Shown one piece after another: positions 50,355 through 59,700 of a DNA stretch of 64,000 nucleotides. The DNA lies in assembly GCF_014696355.1 (NCBI RefSeq), contig NZ_JACJQA010000025.1, positions 1-64,000 of the forward strand. Direction: 5' to 3'. Every line of letters begins with the position of its first letter. Position 1 is the stretch's first letter. The notes beneath the pieces were generated by a model. The model ran no database searches, had not been told where the DNA came from, and saw only the letters and a list, made by a program, of their open reading frames with translations. The stretch is from Pseudanabaena sp. FACHB-1998. GTDB lineage: Bacteria; Cyanobacteriota; Cyanobacteriia; Pseudanabaenales; Pseudanabaenaceae. A program made the translations under genes and the position numbers.

Positions 50355-51587
50355 TTAGCTGACAATTACCTGTTCTACTTCAGGGATCTTTTCTGCTTCC
50401 CAGCGATCGAGAATAATTGCATTGGTGCTATTACCAATAATATTTACCACTGTTTTTAAGCCATCGGTGATCCGATCAATACCTGCAACTAAGGCGATCG
50501 CCTCTAGCGGCAATCCCGAAGCTGAAAGCACCGTTGCCATCGTAATTAAGGCGGCTCCGGGGACTCCGGGGGTACTAAAGGAAACTAGCAAACTACTTAG
50601 GGCGATCGCCAATAATAGCGAAGGAGTCACAGGCACTTGATAAATTTGCACGACAAATAGAGCATTAAATCCTTGGAGAATGGCGGCTCCATCCCGCTTT
50701 AGAGCAGTTCCCAAAGGAATCGCAAAACTAGCAATCTCTTCACGTAATCCATAGTTCTCTTGGATATTTTGCAAGACCACAGGCAAGGCTGCATTAGAGC
50801 TTGCTGTCCCAAAGGCTAAGGCGATCGCCTCGGACAAATCTTTCAGCAACTTTGCAGGATTAGCTTTGAGAAGAAATAGAATCACTACGTCAATCATCAA
50901 CATAATTGAAGAAGCAATCACCAATCCCAAAACATAGAGAAATAATTTGGCAACTAGTTCCAATCCTTGCGTCGCGATCGTGGAACTCATGAGGGCGAAC
51001 ACCCCTAAAGGCGCAGCATAGAGAATTACAGAAAGCGTTTTCTCGCCAATGTGATAGACACTCTCGACAAATTCCACAAAGGGCTTAGCTTTATCCGCAG
51101 CAAGTTGAGTGCCAATCCCTAATAACACGGCTGAGAAGATAATCTGTAATAAGTTGCCTGTACTGAGAGCCTCTAAGGGATTAGTGGGAATTAAACTTAC
51201 CAACCAAGATATGAGAGAAGGTGCTTCGGTAATATTAATGGATTCCGCGATCGTAAAGCCTGTTACTCCATTCCCCGGTTGTAAAAAGTAGGCCGTTCCC
51301 ATACCCACACCAAGGGCGATCGAGCTAGTAACTACATAACTGGTCATTAACTTGACGGTAAATCGCCCGACCTGCCCTGCACCTTGAATTCTGGTTAGTC
51401 CCATAATCAACGAAGAAAATACAATGGGAACTACCACAAATTGAATTAATCTTAAAAAGGAATCTCCTATGGGAACTAACAGATTTTGATTAATTAAGTC
51501 GATGTTTTCGGGGAAAGTTGTATTTAGGAGGGTTCCAAAGACAACGCCAGCGCCAAGGGAAAGTAGGATAAACGTGGATAGATTCAT
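50355..51587 (-). CDS. Dicarboxylate/amino acid:cation symporter (DAACS)
   Basis: A 410-residue transporter of the GltP/SdcS family. It has about eight spans, the re-entrant-loop serine motif GTASSNAALPVVLQ, and the C-terminal LVSFSTPGVPGAALI and DRITDGLKTVVNIIGNS. These proteins import glutamate, aspartate or C4-dicarboxylates with Na+ or H+. The frame is open to 51686, but ATG at 51587 (MNLSTFILLS) is the natural start of the first span. Confidence 0.9.
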   Translation of the reverse strand: MNLSTFILLSLGAGVVFGTLLNTTFPENIDLINQNLLVPIGDSFLRLIQFVVVPIVFSSLIMGLTRIQGAGQVGRFTVKLMTSYVVTSSIALGVGMGTAYFLQPGNGVTGFTIAESINITEAPSLISWLVSLIPTNPLEALSTGNLLQIIFSAVLLGIGTQLAADKAKPFVEFVESVYHIGEKTLSVILYAAPLGVFALMSSTIATQGLELVAKLFLYVLGLVIASSIMLMIDVVILFLLKANPAKLLKDLSEAIALAFGTASSNAALPVVLQNIQENYGLREEIASFAIPLGTALKRDGAAILQGFNALFVVQIYQVPVTPSLLLAIALSSLLVSFSTPGVPGAALITMATVLSASGLPLEAIALVAGIDRITDGLKTVVNIIGNSTNAIILDRWEAEKIPEVEQVIVS

Positions 51588-51691
51588 ATTCCAATTTGTT
51601 AAGGTAAAAATGCCATAAAAACTCACTGCCACCCTAATTGAAGCTAGCTTAGTAGGTAACCAAAGAAAGTCCAAGATGAACCTCATAGCCT

Positions 51692-51738
51692 ATAAGGGTT
51701 TTCATTTTGCCGTAGGCAAAATGAAAACCCTTATAGAA
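51692..51738. repeat. Palindrome upstream of the symporter gene
   Basis: CTATAAGGGTTTTCATTTTG arm pairs with its complement around CCGTAGG. It lies upstream of the symporter ATG on the minus strand. Confidence 0.75.
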
Positions 51739-51769
51739 GTCCTGAATCCTTGAGTGGAAAGGGAGTGGC

Positions 51770-51820
51770 AACCCAATAGATGAAGGTTGACGCTTCGCGT
51801 CAACCTTCATCTATTGGGTT
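51770..51820. repeat. TTCG-tipped palindrome upstream of the FAH-family gene
   Basis: AACCCAATAGATGAAGGTTG arm, ACGCTTCGCGT tip, perfect complement. Followed at 51831 by the motif TGATGGCGATTGCTATATAAT. Confidence 0.8.
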
Positions 51821-51830
51821 TATAGGTTTA

Positions 51831-51851
51831 TGATGGCGATTGCTATATAAT
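51831..51851 (+). promoter_or_regulatory. GGCGAYNGC-ATATAAT motif before the FAH-family gene
   Basis: GATGGCGATTGCTATATAAT, 58 bp before the ATG at 51910 and 11 bp after a palindrome. Confidence 0.45.
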
Positions 51852-51909
51852 CTAGTCTGCTAGATTTTCCCCTCAATAATCCTAATTTTAGATACGAAAA
51901 AAAGATGCT

Positions 51910-52752
51910 ATGGCGGATCGTTATGTTCGCGTAAAAGACTCCCAAGACAAAGTTTCTTATGGGCTTTTGGAGTTGAATCAATCTGTAAAGTTGCTTAGTG
52001 GAGCGCCTTGGCTGGGAGGGGAACCAAATGGTGAGCTACTTGCACCCGATACCTATCAGCTTTTAGCACCCTGTGAGCCAAGCAAAATCGTTGCTGTAGG
52101 TAAAAACTATTCGGCTCATGCTGTCGAAATGGGAGGAGAGGTTCCCAAAGAACCGATCTTATTTTTAAAGCCGACCACCACAATTATTGCGCCTGAAGCA
52201 GAGATTGCCCTACCTCCTCAATCAAAACGGGTGGAATATGAAGGTGAATTAGCTTTAGTAATTGGGACAAAATGTTTTAACCTCACCCCCAAGAAAGCGA
52301 TCGCCGCAATTTGGGGCTACACGATCGCCAACGATGTTACGGCTAGGGATATTCAACGGAGTGATAGTCAATGGACTCGTGGCAAGGGTTTTGATACTTT
52401 CTGTCCTTTGGGCCCTTGGATTGTGCGCGAGATTAGCCCCTCTGCGATGCTTCAAACCTTTATGAATGATGTGAAGAAACCATTACAATCAGCCGCGATC
52501 GATGAAATGGTTTTTTCACCCGATTATCTTGTTTCCTACATCAGCCAGATCATGACGTTATTACCGGGGGATATTATTCTCACGGGTACGCCTGAAGGTG
52601 TGGGTCCAATGCAGGAAGGCGATCGCGTATGTGTTGGCATTGAGGGCATAGGCAAATTGCAAAATACGGTTATTCTGAGGGCGGCTTTACCAGCGATCGA
52701 GGAGCTTGATGCGGCGGATATTGAAGATAGCGATCAGGAACTTATTCATTAA
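51910..52752 (+). CDS. Fumarylacetoacetate hydrolase family protein
   Basis: A 280-residue protein: IVAVGKNYSAHAVEMGGEVP, metal ligands in EYEGELALVIG, GYTIANDVTARDIQ, RGKGFDTFCPLGPWIV and ILTGTPEGVGPMQ. These Mg2+-dependent enzymes act on 2-oxo or acylpyruvate compounds such as hydroxyheptadienedioate or oxaloacetate. The substrate is not evident here. ATG at 51910 follows a promoter-like motif and palindrome. Confidence 0.88.
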   Translation: MADRYVRVKDSQDKVSYGLLELNQSVKLLSGAPWLGGEPNGELLAPDTYQLLAPCEPSKIVAVGKNYSAHAVEMGGEVPKEPILFLKPTTTIIAPEAEIALPPQSKRVEYEGELALVIGTKCFNLTPKKAIAAIWGYTIANDVTARDIQRSDSQWTRGKGFDTFCPLGPWIVREISPSAMLQTFMNDVKKPLQSAAIDEMVFSPDYLVSYISQIMTLLPGDIILTGTPEGVGPMQEGDRVCVGIEGIGKLQNTVILRAALPAIEELDAADIEDSDQELIH

Positions 52753-52937
52753 AAACATTGTCATTAATTACTGGCTAGACTATTAATCAGGCTACTGACT
52801 AGGTCTACAGCACTGTAGAAGTCAACTCTTAAGCCAAATCTCAAAATAGGTGGGGGGATTTGCAAAGCTAAGTGTTTTCTTTTGCTTGGCGATGCTTGAA
52901 TATGCCCCAATATCCTCACACACCAGATATTCGTCCT

Positions 52938-53759
52938 ATGAATTACTCCACTCCCTCCTCAATTAAACTTCAGCGCAAAATGGCGATCGCGATCAGCCTG
53001 CCTTTATCGCTGAGCCTTTTGGCAAGCCCTAGCTTCGCGCAAATTATCCCTGTCGAAACTAGTCCTAGTTCGACCAACCCTCAAAGAATTCCTTCAGATA
53101 ATCCCAACGACAAAGCCGCGAATCCGACGGACAACAAAAATGCTAGATTTAGCTGCCAAGTGCGCGAAGGTCAATATATCGTCGTCTATCAACCCAAGAG
53201 CCAACCTCAAAAATATTTCCCTTGGGCGGCTCCCAGTACGATGGGTGATGGCTGGTCGCCTGAGCGTCGTTGCAATGAAATCAGCCGTCGTCTAGAGCTA
53301 TATCGTCCCGATGGTTTAGTAGAAATGCGAACCAGTACTGAAAATGGCTATAACGTTATCTGTGCAACTACGGATAAAAATTCTGCTTGTCGGATTGTGC
53401 TAACAGTTCCCAATGGTCAGGATCCGATCGCCACTCGCGATAAGGTCTTTGGAAATCTCACCACTGCGGATAGTGGTCAAACAACCACGGCTGTGAATAC
53501 TTATCAAGGTAACGGACGCGATCGCACTTTAAACAGCATCACTGGCAACCTCGGTTTAGGTGGTATTGATCTCTCCAGCATCAATGGTGTCCTCGGCTCA
53601 GTCTTATCAACTAACCGTCCTACCCCTACATCTAATATTCGTGGTGGCAACCTGTACTTAAAGCCCTATCTCGATCCTAGCGATGGCGGTACTGGAGCCA
53701 GCTTGGGAACTAGTAATTTCACGGGCGGCAGAAGACTCAATCCTGATAATTTTCGTTAA
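52938..53759 (+). CDS. COP23-domain protein (circadian oscillating protein type)
   Basis: A 273-residue secreted protein. The signal segment is MAIAISLPLSLSLLASPSFA and the COP23 domain begins RFSCQVREGQYIVVYQPK and continues GDGWSPERRCNEISRRLELY and VICATTDKNSACRIVLTVP, with four conserved cysteines. The family was named for a Cyanothece protein whose amount oscillates with the circadian clock. The tail is Gly/Ser/Asn-rich. Start: open to GTG at 52872, but the ATG at 52938 fits best before the signal peptide. Confidence 0.83.
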   Translation: MNYSTPSSIKLQRKMAIAISLPLSLSLLASPSFAQIIPVETSPSSTNPQRIPSDNPNDKAANPTDNKNARFSCQVREGQYIVVYQPKSQPQKYFPWAAPSTMGDGWSPERRCNEISRRLELYRPDGLVEMRTSTENGYNVICATTDKNSACRIVLTVPNGQDPIATRDKVFGNLTTADSGQTTTAVNTYQGNGRDRTLNSITGNLGLGGIDLSSINGVLGSVLSTNRPTPTSNIRGGNLYLKPYLDPSDGGTGASLGTSNFTGGRRLNPDNFR

Positions 53760-53761
53760 AT

Positions 53762-53790
53762 AAAAAAGGGTCGCTAAGCGACCCTTTTTT
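53762..53790. terminator. Bidirectional terminator between COP23 and pgk
   Basis: AAAAAAGGGTCGC / GCGACCCTTTTTT arms with TAA loop between convergent genes. Confidence 0.88.
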
Positions 53791-53795
53791 ATTTC

Positions 53796-54998
53796 TTACG
53801 CTTCATTCAAAGCAGCGATACCGGGGAGAATTTTGCCTTCGAGCAATTCTAAGCTTGCACCACCACCAGTGGAGATGTGGCTCATCTTTTCAGCAACGCC
53901 AACCTTCTCAACTGCGGCTACGGAGTCACCTCCACCGATGATCGTGATTGCGCCTTTGCCAGTCAAGTCAGCGAGGGTATGGGCGATCGCCTCAGTACCG
54001 ACTGCAAACTTATCAAATTCAAAGACACCCATAGGACCATTCCAAATGGCGGATTTGCAATCTGCAAGCGCATCTTGGAATACCTTGATGGAGTCAGGAC
54101 CAATATCTAAGCCCATCCAACCATCGGGAATATCGTTAATGCTGACGGTTTGCGAGTTAGCGTCAGGCTTAAAGTTATCAGCAACTACCACATCGGTAGG
54201 AAGCAAGAACTTTACGCCACGTTCTGCGGCTTTCTTTTCGAGAGCGCGAGCTAGGTCTAGCTTATCTTCTTCAACGAGGGACTTACCAACACTCAAGCCA
54301 CGAGCCTTGTAGAAGGTGAAGATCATACCGCCGCCAAGCAATAACACATCAACCTTATCGAGCAAGGTTTCGATAACGCCGATCTTGCTGGAAACTTTGG
54401 AACCACCAACGATCGCGGCGAGAGGACGTTGAGGATTGTCGATCGCGCCACTGAGGTATTGCAATTCCTTATCGAGCAAGAAACCAGCAACGGAGGTGCT
54501 GATGTACTTGGTTACGCCTTCAGTCGAAGCATGGGCGCGGTGAGCAGTACCAAAAGCATCATTTACATAGATATCAGCCAAGGATGCTAATTTTTTCGCA
54601 AATTCTGGATCGTTCTTTTCTTCTTCAGGATAGAAACGAACGTTTTCTAGCAAAGCGACATCGCCATTGTTAAGGGCATTGACTTGAGCAGCCACTGCAT
54701 CGCCGATACAATCATCGGTCTTAACTACAGGCTGACCAAGCAACTCGGACAAACGTACGGCAACAGGATTGAGGCGAAGGCTTTCGGTAACGCCTTTAGG
54801 TCTGCCGAAGTGGCTGGTGAGAATTACACGAGCGCCAGCTTCAGTTAGGTATTTAATAGTTGGCAGAGCTGCGCGAATACGAGTATCGTCGGTGATTTTG
54901 CCAGTTTCGTCTTGAGGAACGTTGAAATCGACTCTGACTAATACCTTTTTGCCTGCTAAGTCAGCCGATGTCAAGCTTGCTAGATTCTTTTTTGCCAT
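53796..54998 (-). CDS. pgk: Phosphoglycerate kinase
   Basis: The 400-residue enzyme transfers a phosphate between 1,3-bisphosphoglycerate and ADP in glycolysis and the Calvin cycle. It has [38 protein letters not shown] and the ATP-site [25 protein letters not shown] and [18 protein letters not shown] at 54998. Cytosolic, essential in photosynthesis. Monocistronic, with a terminator before COP23. Confidence 0.97.
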   Translation of the reverse strand: MAKKNLASLTSADLAGKKVLVRVDFNVPQDETGKITDDTRIRAALPTIKYLTEAGARVILTSHFGRPKGVTESLRLNPVAVRLSELLGQPVVKTDDCIGDAVAAQVNALNNGDVALLENVRFYPEEEKNDPEFAKKLASLADIYVNDAFGTAHRAHASTEGVTKYISTSVAGFLLDKELQYLSGAIDNPQRPLAAIVGGSKVSSKIGVIETLLDKVDVLLLGGGMIFTFYKARGLSVGKSLVEEDKLDLARALEKKAAERGVKFLLPTDVVVADNFKPDANSQTVSINDIPDGWMGLDIGPDSIKVFQDALADCKSAIWNGPMGVFEFDKFAVGTEAIAHTLADLTGKGAITIIGGGDSVAAVEKVGVAEKMSHISTGGGASLELLEGKILPGIAALNEA

Positions 54999-55103
54999 AA
55001 AAATTTAAGTTTTTAGTATATTAAGTTGCTTTTTTACAAAGTCTTAATAATTTTACACAAAATATGTCCCCATCCAAACAAGAGTGAGTAAAAATACTTA
55101 CTG

Positions 55104-55313
55104 TTAAATATTACTTAGTCTTGCAGCGCGATTTGGAATTGTCTTATTTTCTGCTTTTGCGGCTTCTAACCATGCGGTTTTAGCAAGAATTACTTCATTG
55201 AGTGCTTGCTGTGGTGTGTTGGCGATCGCTGAGCAATATTTTAAGTCAGGGATATCGGCAATATAGGCTTCATCTTCTTCGCTGTAGAAGATATTGATGT
55301 GATAGTCTTTCAT
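55104..55313 (-). CDS. HicB-like antitoxin-type protein, orphan
   Basis: A 69-residue protein with the HicB fold signature YHINIFYSEEDEAYIADIPD, YCSAIANTPQQALNEVILAK and a basic tail. HicB antitoxins normally pair with HicA toxins, but no hicA lies beside it. The frame is open to 55343, but ATG at 55313 matches the family. It is 10 bp downstream of the HNH gene. Confidence 0.8.
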   Translation of the reverse strand: MKDYHINIFYSEEDEAYIADIPDLKYCSAIANTPQQALNEVILAKTAWLEAAKAENKTIPNRAARLSNI

Positions 55314-55323
55314 GGTTATTTTT

Positions 55324-55761
55324 CTACTCAATCGGATCGTCAATTGGCGGATGTCGGTTAACGGCTATATCTGCAATCCGAATGCTAATTAGGCGATCGC
55401 GATTACAGTCTAAAGCATTCACAGTGGCGCGTCCTGTTGGTGTAGTGCCTAATAATTGCAGTTTATCGTTAGACCAGACAAAATGATCTTGCCAGCGATC
55501 GCTACGCGGATTAAATAGAGGAGTTTCTATTTTTGTTTCGGGATCGATCGCAGTATTTTTTGTGTACTTCTGGCGATTGCAATGGAAGCAAGCAAGGGCA
55601 AGGTTATCGATATTATCTGTGCCGCCTTGAGATTTAGGCAGGACATGATCAATGGTAAATTGAACGAATTGCCATTTTTCCACAGCATGGCAGTATTCGC
55701 ATAGTCCGTTTGCGCGATCGCGAACTTGAGCTTTGGTGGTTTCGATGAAGTTACGCGCCAT
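55324..55761 (-). CDS. HNH endonuclease family protein, copy 2
   Basis: A 145-residue HNH nuclease: CEYC, TIDHVLPKSQGGTDNIDN, ACFHCNRQK and the C-terminal FNPRSDRWQDHFVWS and TGRATVNAL segments shared with the HNH protein at 14996-15421. Its ATG overlaps the upstream gene by 11 bp (ATGGCGCGTAA). The two HNH genes have about 145 residues each and the same domain order, so they are paralogues. Confidence 0.88.
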   Translation of the reverse strand: MARNFIETTKAQVRDRANGLCEYCHAVEKWQFVQFTIDHVLPKSQGGTDNIDNLALACFHCNRQKYTKNTAIDPETKIETPLFNPRSDRWQDHFVWSNDKLQLLGTTPTGRATVNALDCNRDRLISIRIADIAVNRHPPIDDPIE

Positions 55762-56053
55762 GTTGGATTTCTGGCTGAGTTTTGGCGATGTTTTCGAGTA
55801 GGAAGTTATTGCGAATCATCCGATTTACAAAACTGAGATAGTCATCGATCGCGGCAAAGTCGTCTAGTTCTTGTTCTTCTATTTCAGTGAGTGGGGTTTC
55901 TTCGCGTTTGTCGAGTAGATTCTCGATACGTTCTTGGATATTTTGCGAAGCGCGAAAGATCATTACTCCGTCTTGTAGGGTTATAGCGATCGCGCCATCA
56001 AGGGGGAGATTTTTGGGTAATGTGGTAATTGGGGCAATTGTGGAAGTATTCAT
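55751..56053 (-). CDS. Helical small protein coupled to HNH endonuclease, copy 2
   Basis: A 100-residue protein: N-terminal strand-rich part (LPKNLPLDGAIAITLQDGVM) and a C-terminal acidic helix (RIENLLDKREETPLTEIEEQ then ELDDFAAIDDYLSFVNRMI). The helix shares ER...LL.K..E..LT..E..EL......D with the protein at 14582-14989, although the N-terminal halves differ. It overlaps the HNH gene, so the two are cotranslated. Confidence 0.65.
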   Translation of the reverse strand: MNTSTIAPITTLPKNLPLDGAIAITLQDGVMIFRASQNIQERIENLLDKREETPLTEIEEQELDDFAAIDDYLSFVNRMIRNNFLLENIAKTQPEIQHGA

Positions 56054-56074
56054 TTTATTTCTCCTGTCTTACAT

Positions 56075-56479
56075 TTATGATGTCACCCAATTTTCAAGTG
56101 CTAGATCTTGAACTCGATTAAATTCTTTGGTGTTGTTGGTGACTAGGGTTAGGTTTAAACTCAGAGCATGAGCCGCTATGAGCAAGTCCATTGCGCCGAT
56201 AATTTTGCCCGATCGCTCTAGGGTGGCGCGGATATCTCCATAAATAGTTGCGGCTTGTTCGTCAAACTGGACAATTTCTAATGGGATTAGGAATTGGTTA
56301 AGGGCGGCGCGATTTCGATCGGGAAATTGACTTTTGGCGGCTCCATATTCTAGTTCGGCTACGGTGATGGATGAGATGCCGATATCAAAGGGGGCGATGG
56401 TTTGAAATTTTTCTAAAACGTCTTTGGGCTTGCGTTTAATGATGTAAATGCAAGTATTGGTGTCGAGCATATATTTCAT
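56075..56479 (-). CDS. vapC: VapC-type PIN-domain toxin
   Basis: A 134-residue PIN-domain RNase. Acidic residues are in MLDTNTCIY, ITVAELEYGAAKS and IGAMDLLIAAHALS plus VTNNTKEFNRV. VapC toxins cleave specific RNAs when the antitoxin is lost. It overlaps vapB by 4 bp (ATGA). ATG at 56479. Confidence 0.93.
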   Translation of the reverse strand: MKYMLDTNTCIYIIKRKPKDVLEKFQTIAPFDIGISSITVAELEYGAAKSQFPDRNRAALNQFLIPLEIVQFDEQAATIYGDIRATLERSGKIIGAMDLLIAAHALSLNLTLVTNNTKEFNRVQDLALENWVTS

Positions 56480-56709
56480 GAGAATAGATCCTCTCTTTCT
56501 TGTAGTGGAGGTTGTTCTCTGGTTTCCATGAAGTCATCTGAGAAGAGGTCGAGGCTATTCCAGAGGGTTTGCCAAGGATTGTTTTTTGGTATGAGAATAA
56601 TCGTATTACCAACTTTTTTGATATAGACTTCTTCGCCGACTAGTTGAAAGCCGTCTGGTAGTATGGCTAGTTGTTCGTTGCCTTGCATTCTGAGTTTGGC
56701 GGTGTTCAT
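56476..56709 (-). CDS. vapB: VapB-type AbrB-fold antitoxin
   Basis: A 77-residue protein starting NTAKLRMQGNEQLAILPDGF and GEEVYIKKVGNTIILIPK, the swapped-hairpin AbrB DNA-binding fold. The C-terminal NPWQTLWNSLDLFSDDFMET binds the toxin. It probably represses its own operon. Lies 12 bp after the NACHT gene stop. Confidence 0.87.
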   Translation of the reverse strand: MNTAKLRMQGNEQLAILPDGFQLVGEEVYIKKVGNTIILIPKNNPWQTLWNSLDLFSDDFMETREQPPLQEREDLFS

Positions 56710-56721
56710 GGGTTTGTTCTC

Positions 56722-59700
56722 CTAGTGGTATTCTAAGTTAATTCTTCTAAGCCAAGCTTTGACTTCATTTGTGAGTTGTTGGGTGCTTTTTTCTCCTATG
56801 AATGGGCGTATTTGGATAGACTCTGTTAGGCTTTGGCAGAGTTGATCGATCGCCTCATTAGCATTTTTGGCATAAAGGGCGATCGCTAATTTCTCGAAAC
56901 CAAGAACTCGCTTGAGGTTAATTAGTTCGCGTTTCAGGTTGGAGACTCGATTAATTTCTGGAATCTCGCGCCCTAACGAGTCAAAGATTTTGATGGCTAT
57001 TTCTTCTGCAATTACGTTAGGATCGCTTTCTTGTTCGAGATAGCGGACATCGACGACTAAACAGCGTATTTCGGGATGGTCAGTATTGCCGAGTGCTTTT
57101 TGGATTGCATCACAATCTATAAATTGACTCTCTAAAGTTTGAATTGTATGTGTGTTTACAAATTTAGAATTGTTTGATCTATTTGAAGAATGCCATGCTT
57201 CATAAAACTCTGGATAACTCATATTTTGGGCGCAATAAAAAATAGATTCATAGTAGGCATAAGACTCCAAAAGATTTTCTTGATTTCTCAAAGACTTATA
57301 CAAGTAATTTCTTAAATTAACTACTAAAGATAACCAAGGTTGTAATTCACCATCTTTAAGGATTTCGGGTAAGTTCCTTGCTGCAACTATCCGCATATTT
57401 TGAGACTTAGAAGAAATCATTACATCAATCACCCCCATTTTCTCTTCGTTATCATCATTGATATTATTAGGAATTACCAATAATCTAATTAGTGATTTGT
57501 TGCGTGTTTCTTCATCAGTATTGGGATCATTAATTAAACAATTAAGTCTGTTTATGATTAAACTTCTAGCATCAAAGTCATTATCGATTCCCTCTAATAA
57601 TTTTACTGCATGACTCAAAGCATCGATATCTGTAGAAGAATCTTCAATTATACGAATTAATGATTTTACAGCTAAGTTCTTATAATTAAAGTTAGTAACG
57701 ATCTTTGTTAAAAAATATACTGCACGACAGATAGTATCATTGTTAGTAGAATGGTTTTCAAGTAATTGAATAAGCTTATTTACAGCAATTTCTTTGTTTT
57801 GGCAATCTGTCGTAATGTTACACAAGCTGTATGCTGATATACAGATTAAATTATCGTCAGTAGTAGATTCCATTAAGTCAATAAGTTTATTGATAGCAAT
57901 TTCTTTATATTCCAAATCAGTAGCAATAATCCCTAAACTAGTGGATGCTGAGAAGAGGATAATATCCTCGTCATTAGCATCTTTGATTATTTGAGATAAT
58001 ACTTTTATAGCAATCTCCTTACTCTTAGAATCAACAATAAATTTATTTAAATTTAATAAAATTTTATTACGAGTATCTTTATCATTAGGATCTTTGATTA
58101 AATCAATGAGTGTATTTACAGCAATATCTTTACTCTCAGAATCAATGGAAATTTTTACTAAGTTTCTTGCTGCCAAATAGAGTCTTGATTTTTCATCTTT
58201 AGGATTACTTAAAATTTCGCACAAATATTTCGTAGCTAAAAATAGATTTGTATAGGGCAGGATATTTATTGCACTTTCATTAATTGATGGTAAGGGTATA
58301 GATATTTCGTTCTCTTCATTCAAACATCCAAATCCCCATTCAATAATTCGCTTAGTAATTAACTCATCCTTACTACAGTTTTTAAATTCTGACAAGCAAC
58401 TTGCAGCAAGAAAATAAGCTCGATATCCATAAAAGCTTTTGCCATTTACTATAGAGGAGTCACAGCATCCATCTTCAAAATTAATCAACGCCTCAATAAA
58501 ATCCTCTTTATCTTTCTCAAAACCTTTTCGCCCAAACCAAAATAAGATTACTTCACGCCATCTTATATCAAAAACTGGATAGTCATTACCTTTAAAGTTA
58601 TCTAATGAATCAGGCAAGAAAAATTTCCAATTAGGTATTTCTAAAGCTGCAAAATATTCCTTAAATGAGTCATGAAGGAAATCATAAACTTGCTCATATT
58701 CATCTATTGGTTTTAGCCATCCAAGTTCGAGAGCCTTTTCAAGCCTTTCACTCAACTTTTCTCTCACTTCACAATCTGTTAATGGACTTTGAGTATCTAT
58801 TGCTTTTATTGCCAGTTCCCCTAAAGACTTAACTAAATCCACATCAAATCGATCTTTTGTAATCTTCCGCTTGTACTGTTTTTTAATAAATTGATCGAAT
58901 AATTCTGCCTTAGTTGCAGCCAAAGCAAAGTTTGATTCGGATTTTTCATAAATTGAACAAAGCAATGATAGATGAAGTGGATATTTAATTAGATCGTTAA
59001 TGCGATGTCTAGTAGCTTGTTGAATTTCTAACTTGAGACCGTTTGCAGATTCTGAATCATCACCAAACCAAGCATCTATAAAATTACTGGGCTGCTCAGA
59101 ATTATAGCCAATACACTCATAAATACCATAGTCAAAACTTGCAAAATCTGCCTTGTCTGAATCCCATCGATTTTTACGACAAGTTAAAGCTATTTTAGAT
59201 TTGCTTAGCCAATCATCAAACTGACCGATAACGCTATACGCTCTATCAGAAATATCTTCAAGACCATCTAACAACAGCCAAACATAGCCATCTTTAAGCT
59301 TGTTATCAAATTCCTGTTTCCATTCATTTCTGTCAATATCAGAACCTTTAAGCCATTCTTCTAAAATATAATCCCAGATAGATTTTTGCTTGTCTCTTAC
59401 TTCTTTTAAAGAAATCCAAATTACAAGATTGTTAGGCTGTTTGAGCAATTCATAGCCAATTTGCAATAAAAGAGTAGTTTTTCCCGATCCTGTTTCACCA
59501 ATAACTGCTAATCTTTGCACCTGTTTCTTAGAGATGCTCTCTGACAAGTCACCATGAATAATTACATCAAGAAAATCCTGTTGGCGTTCATATTTTTGAG
59601 TAATCTCATACCCCTCAGCTTGCTCCTTACCTGATTGATCAGCATTTTTAGATTGCGAATTTTCCTTTTGTACCTTTTCCAAAAAGCCCAAAGGTACAAA

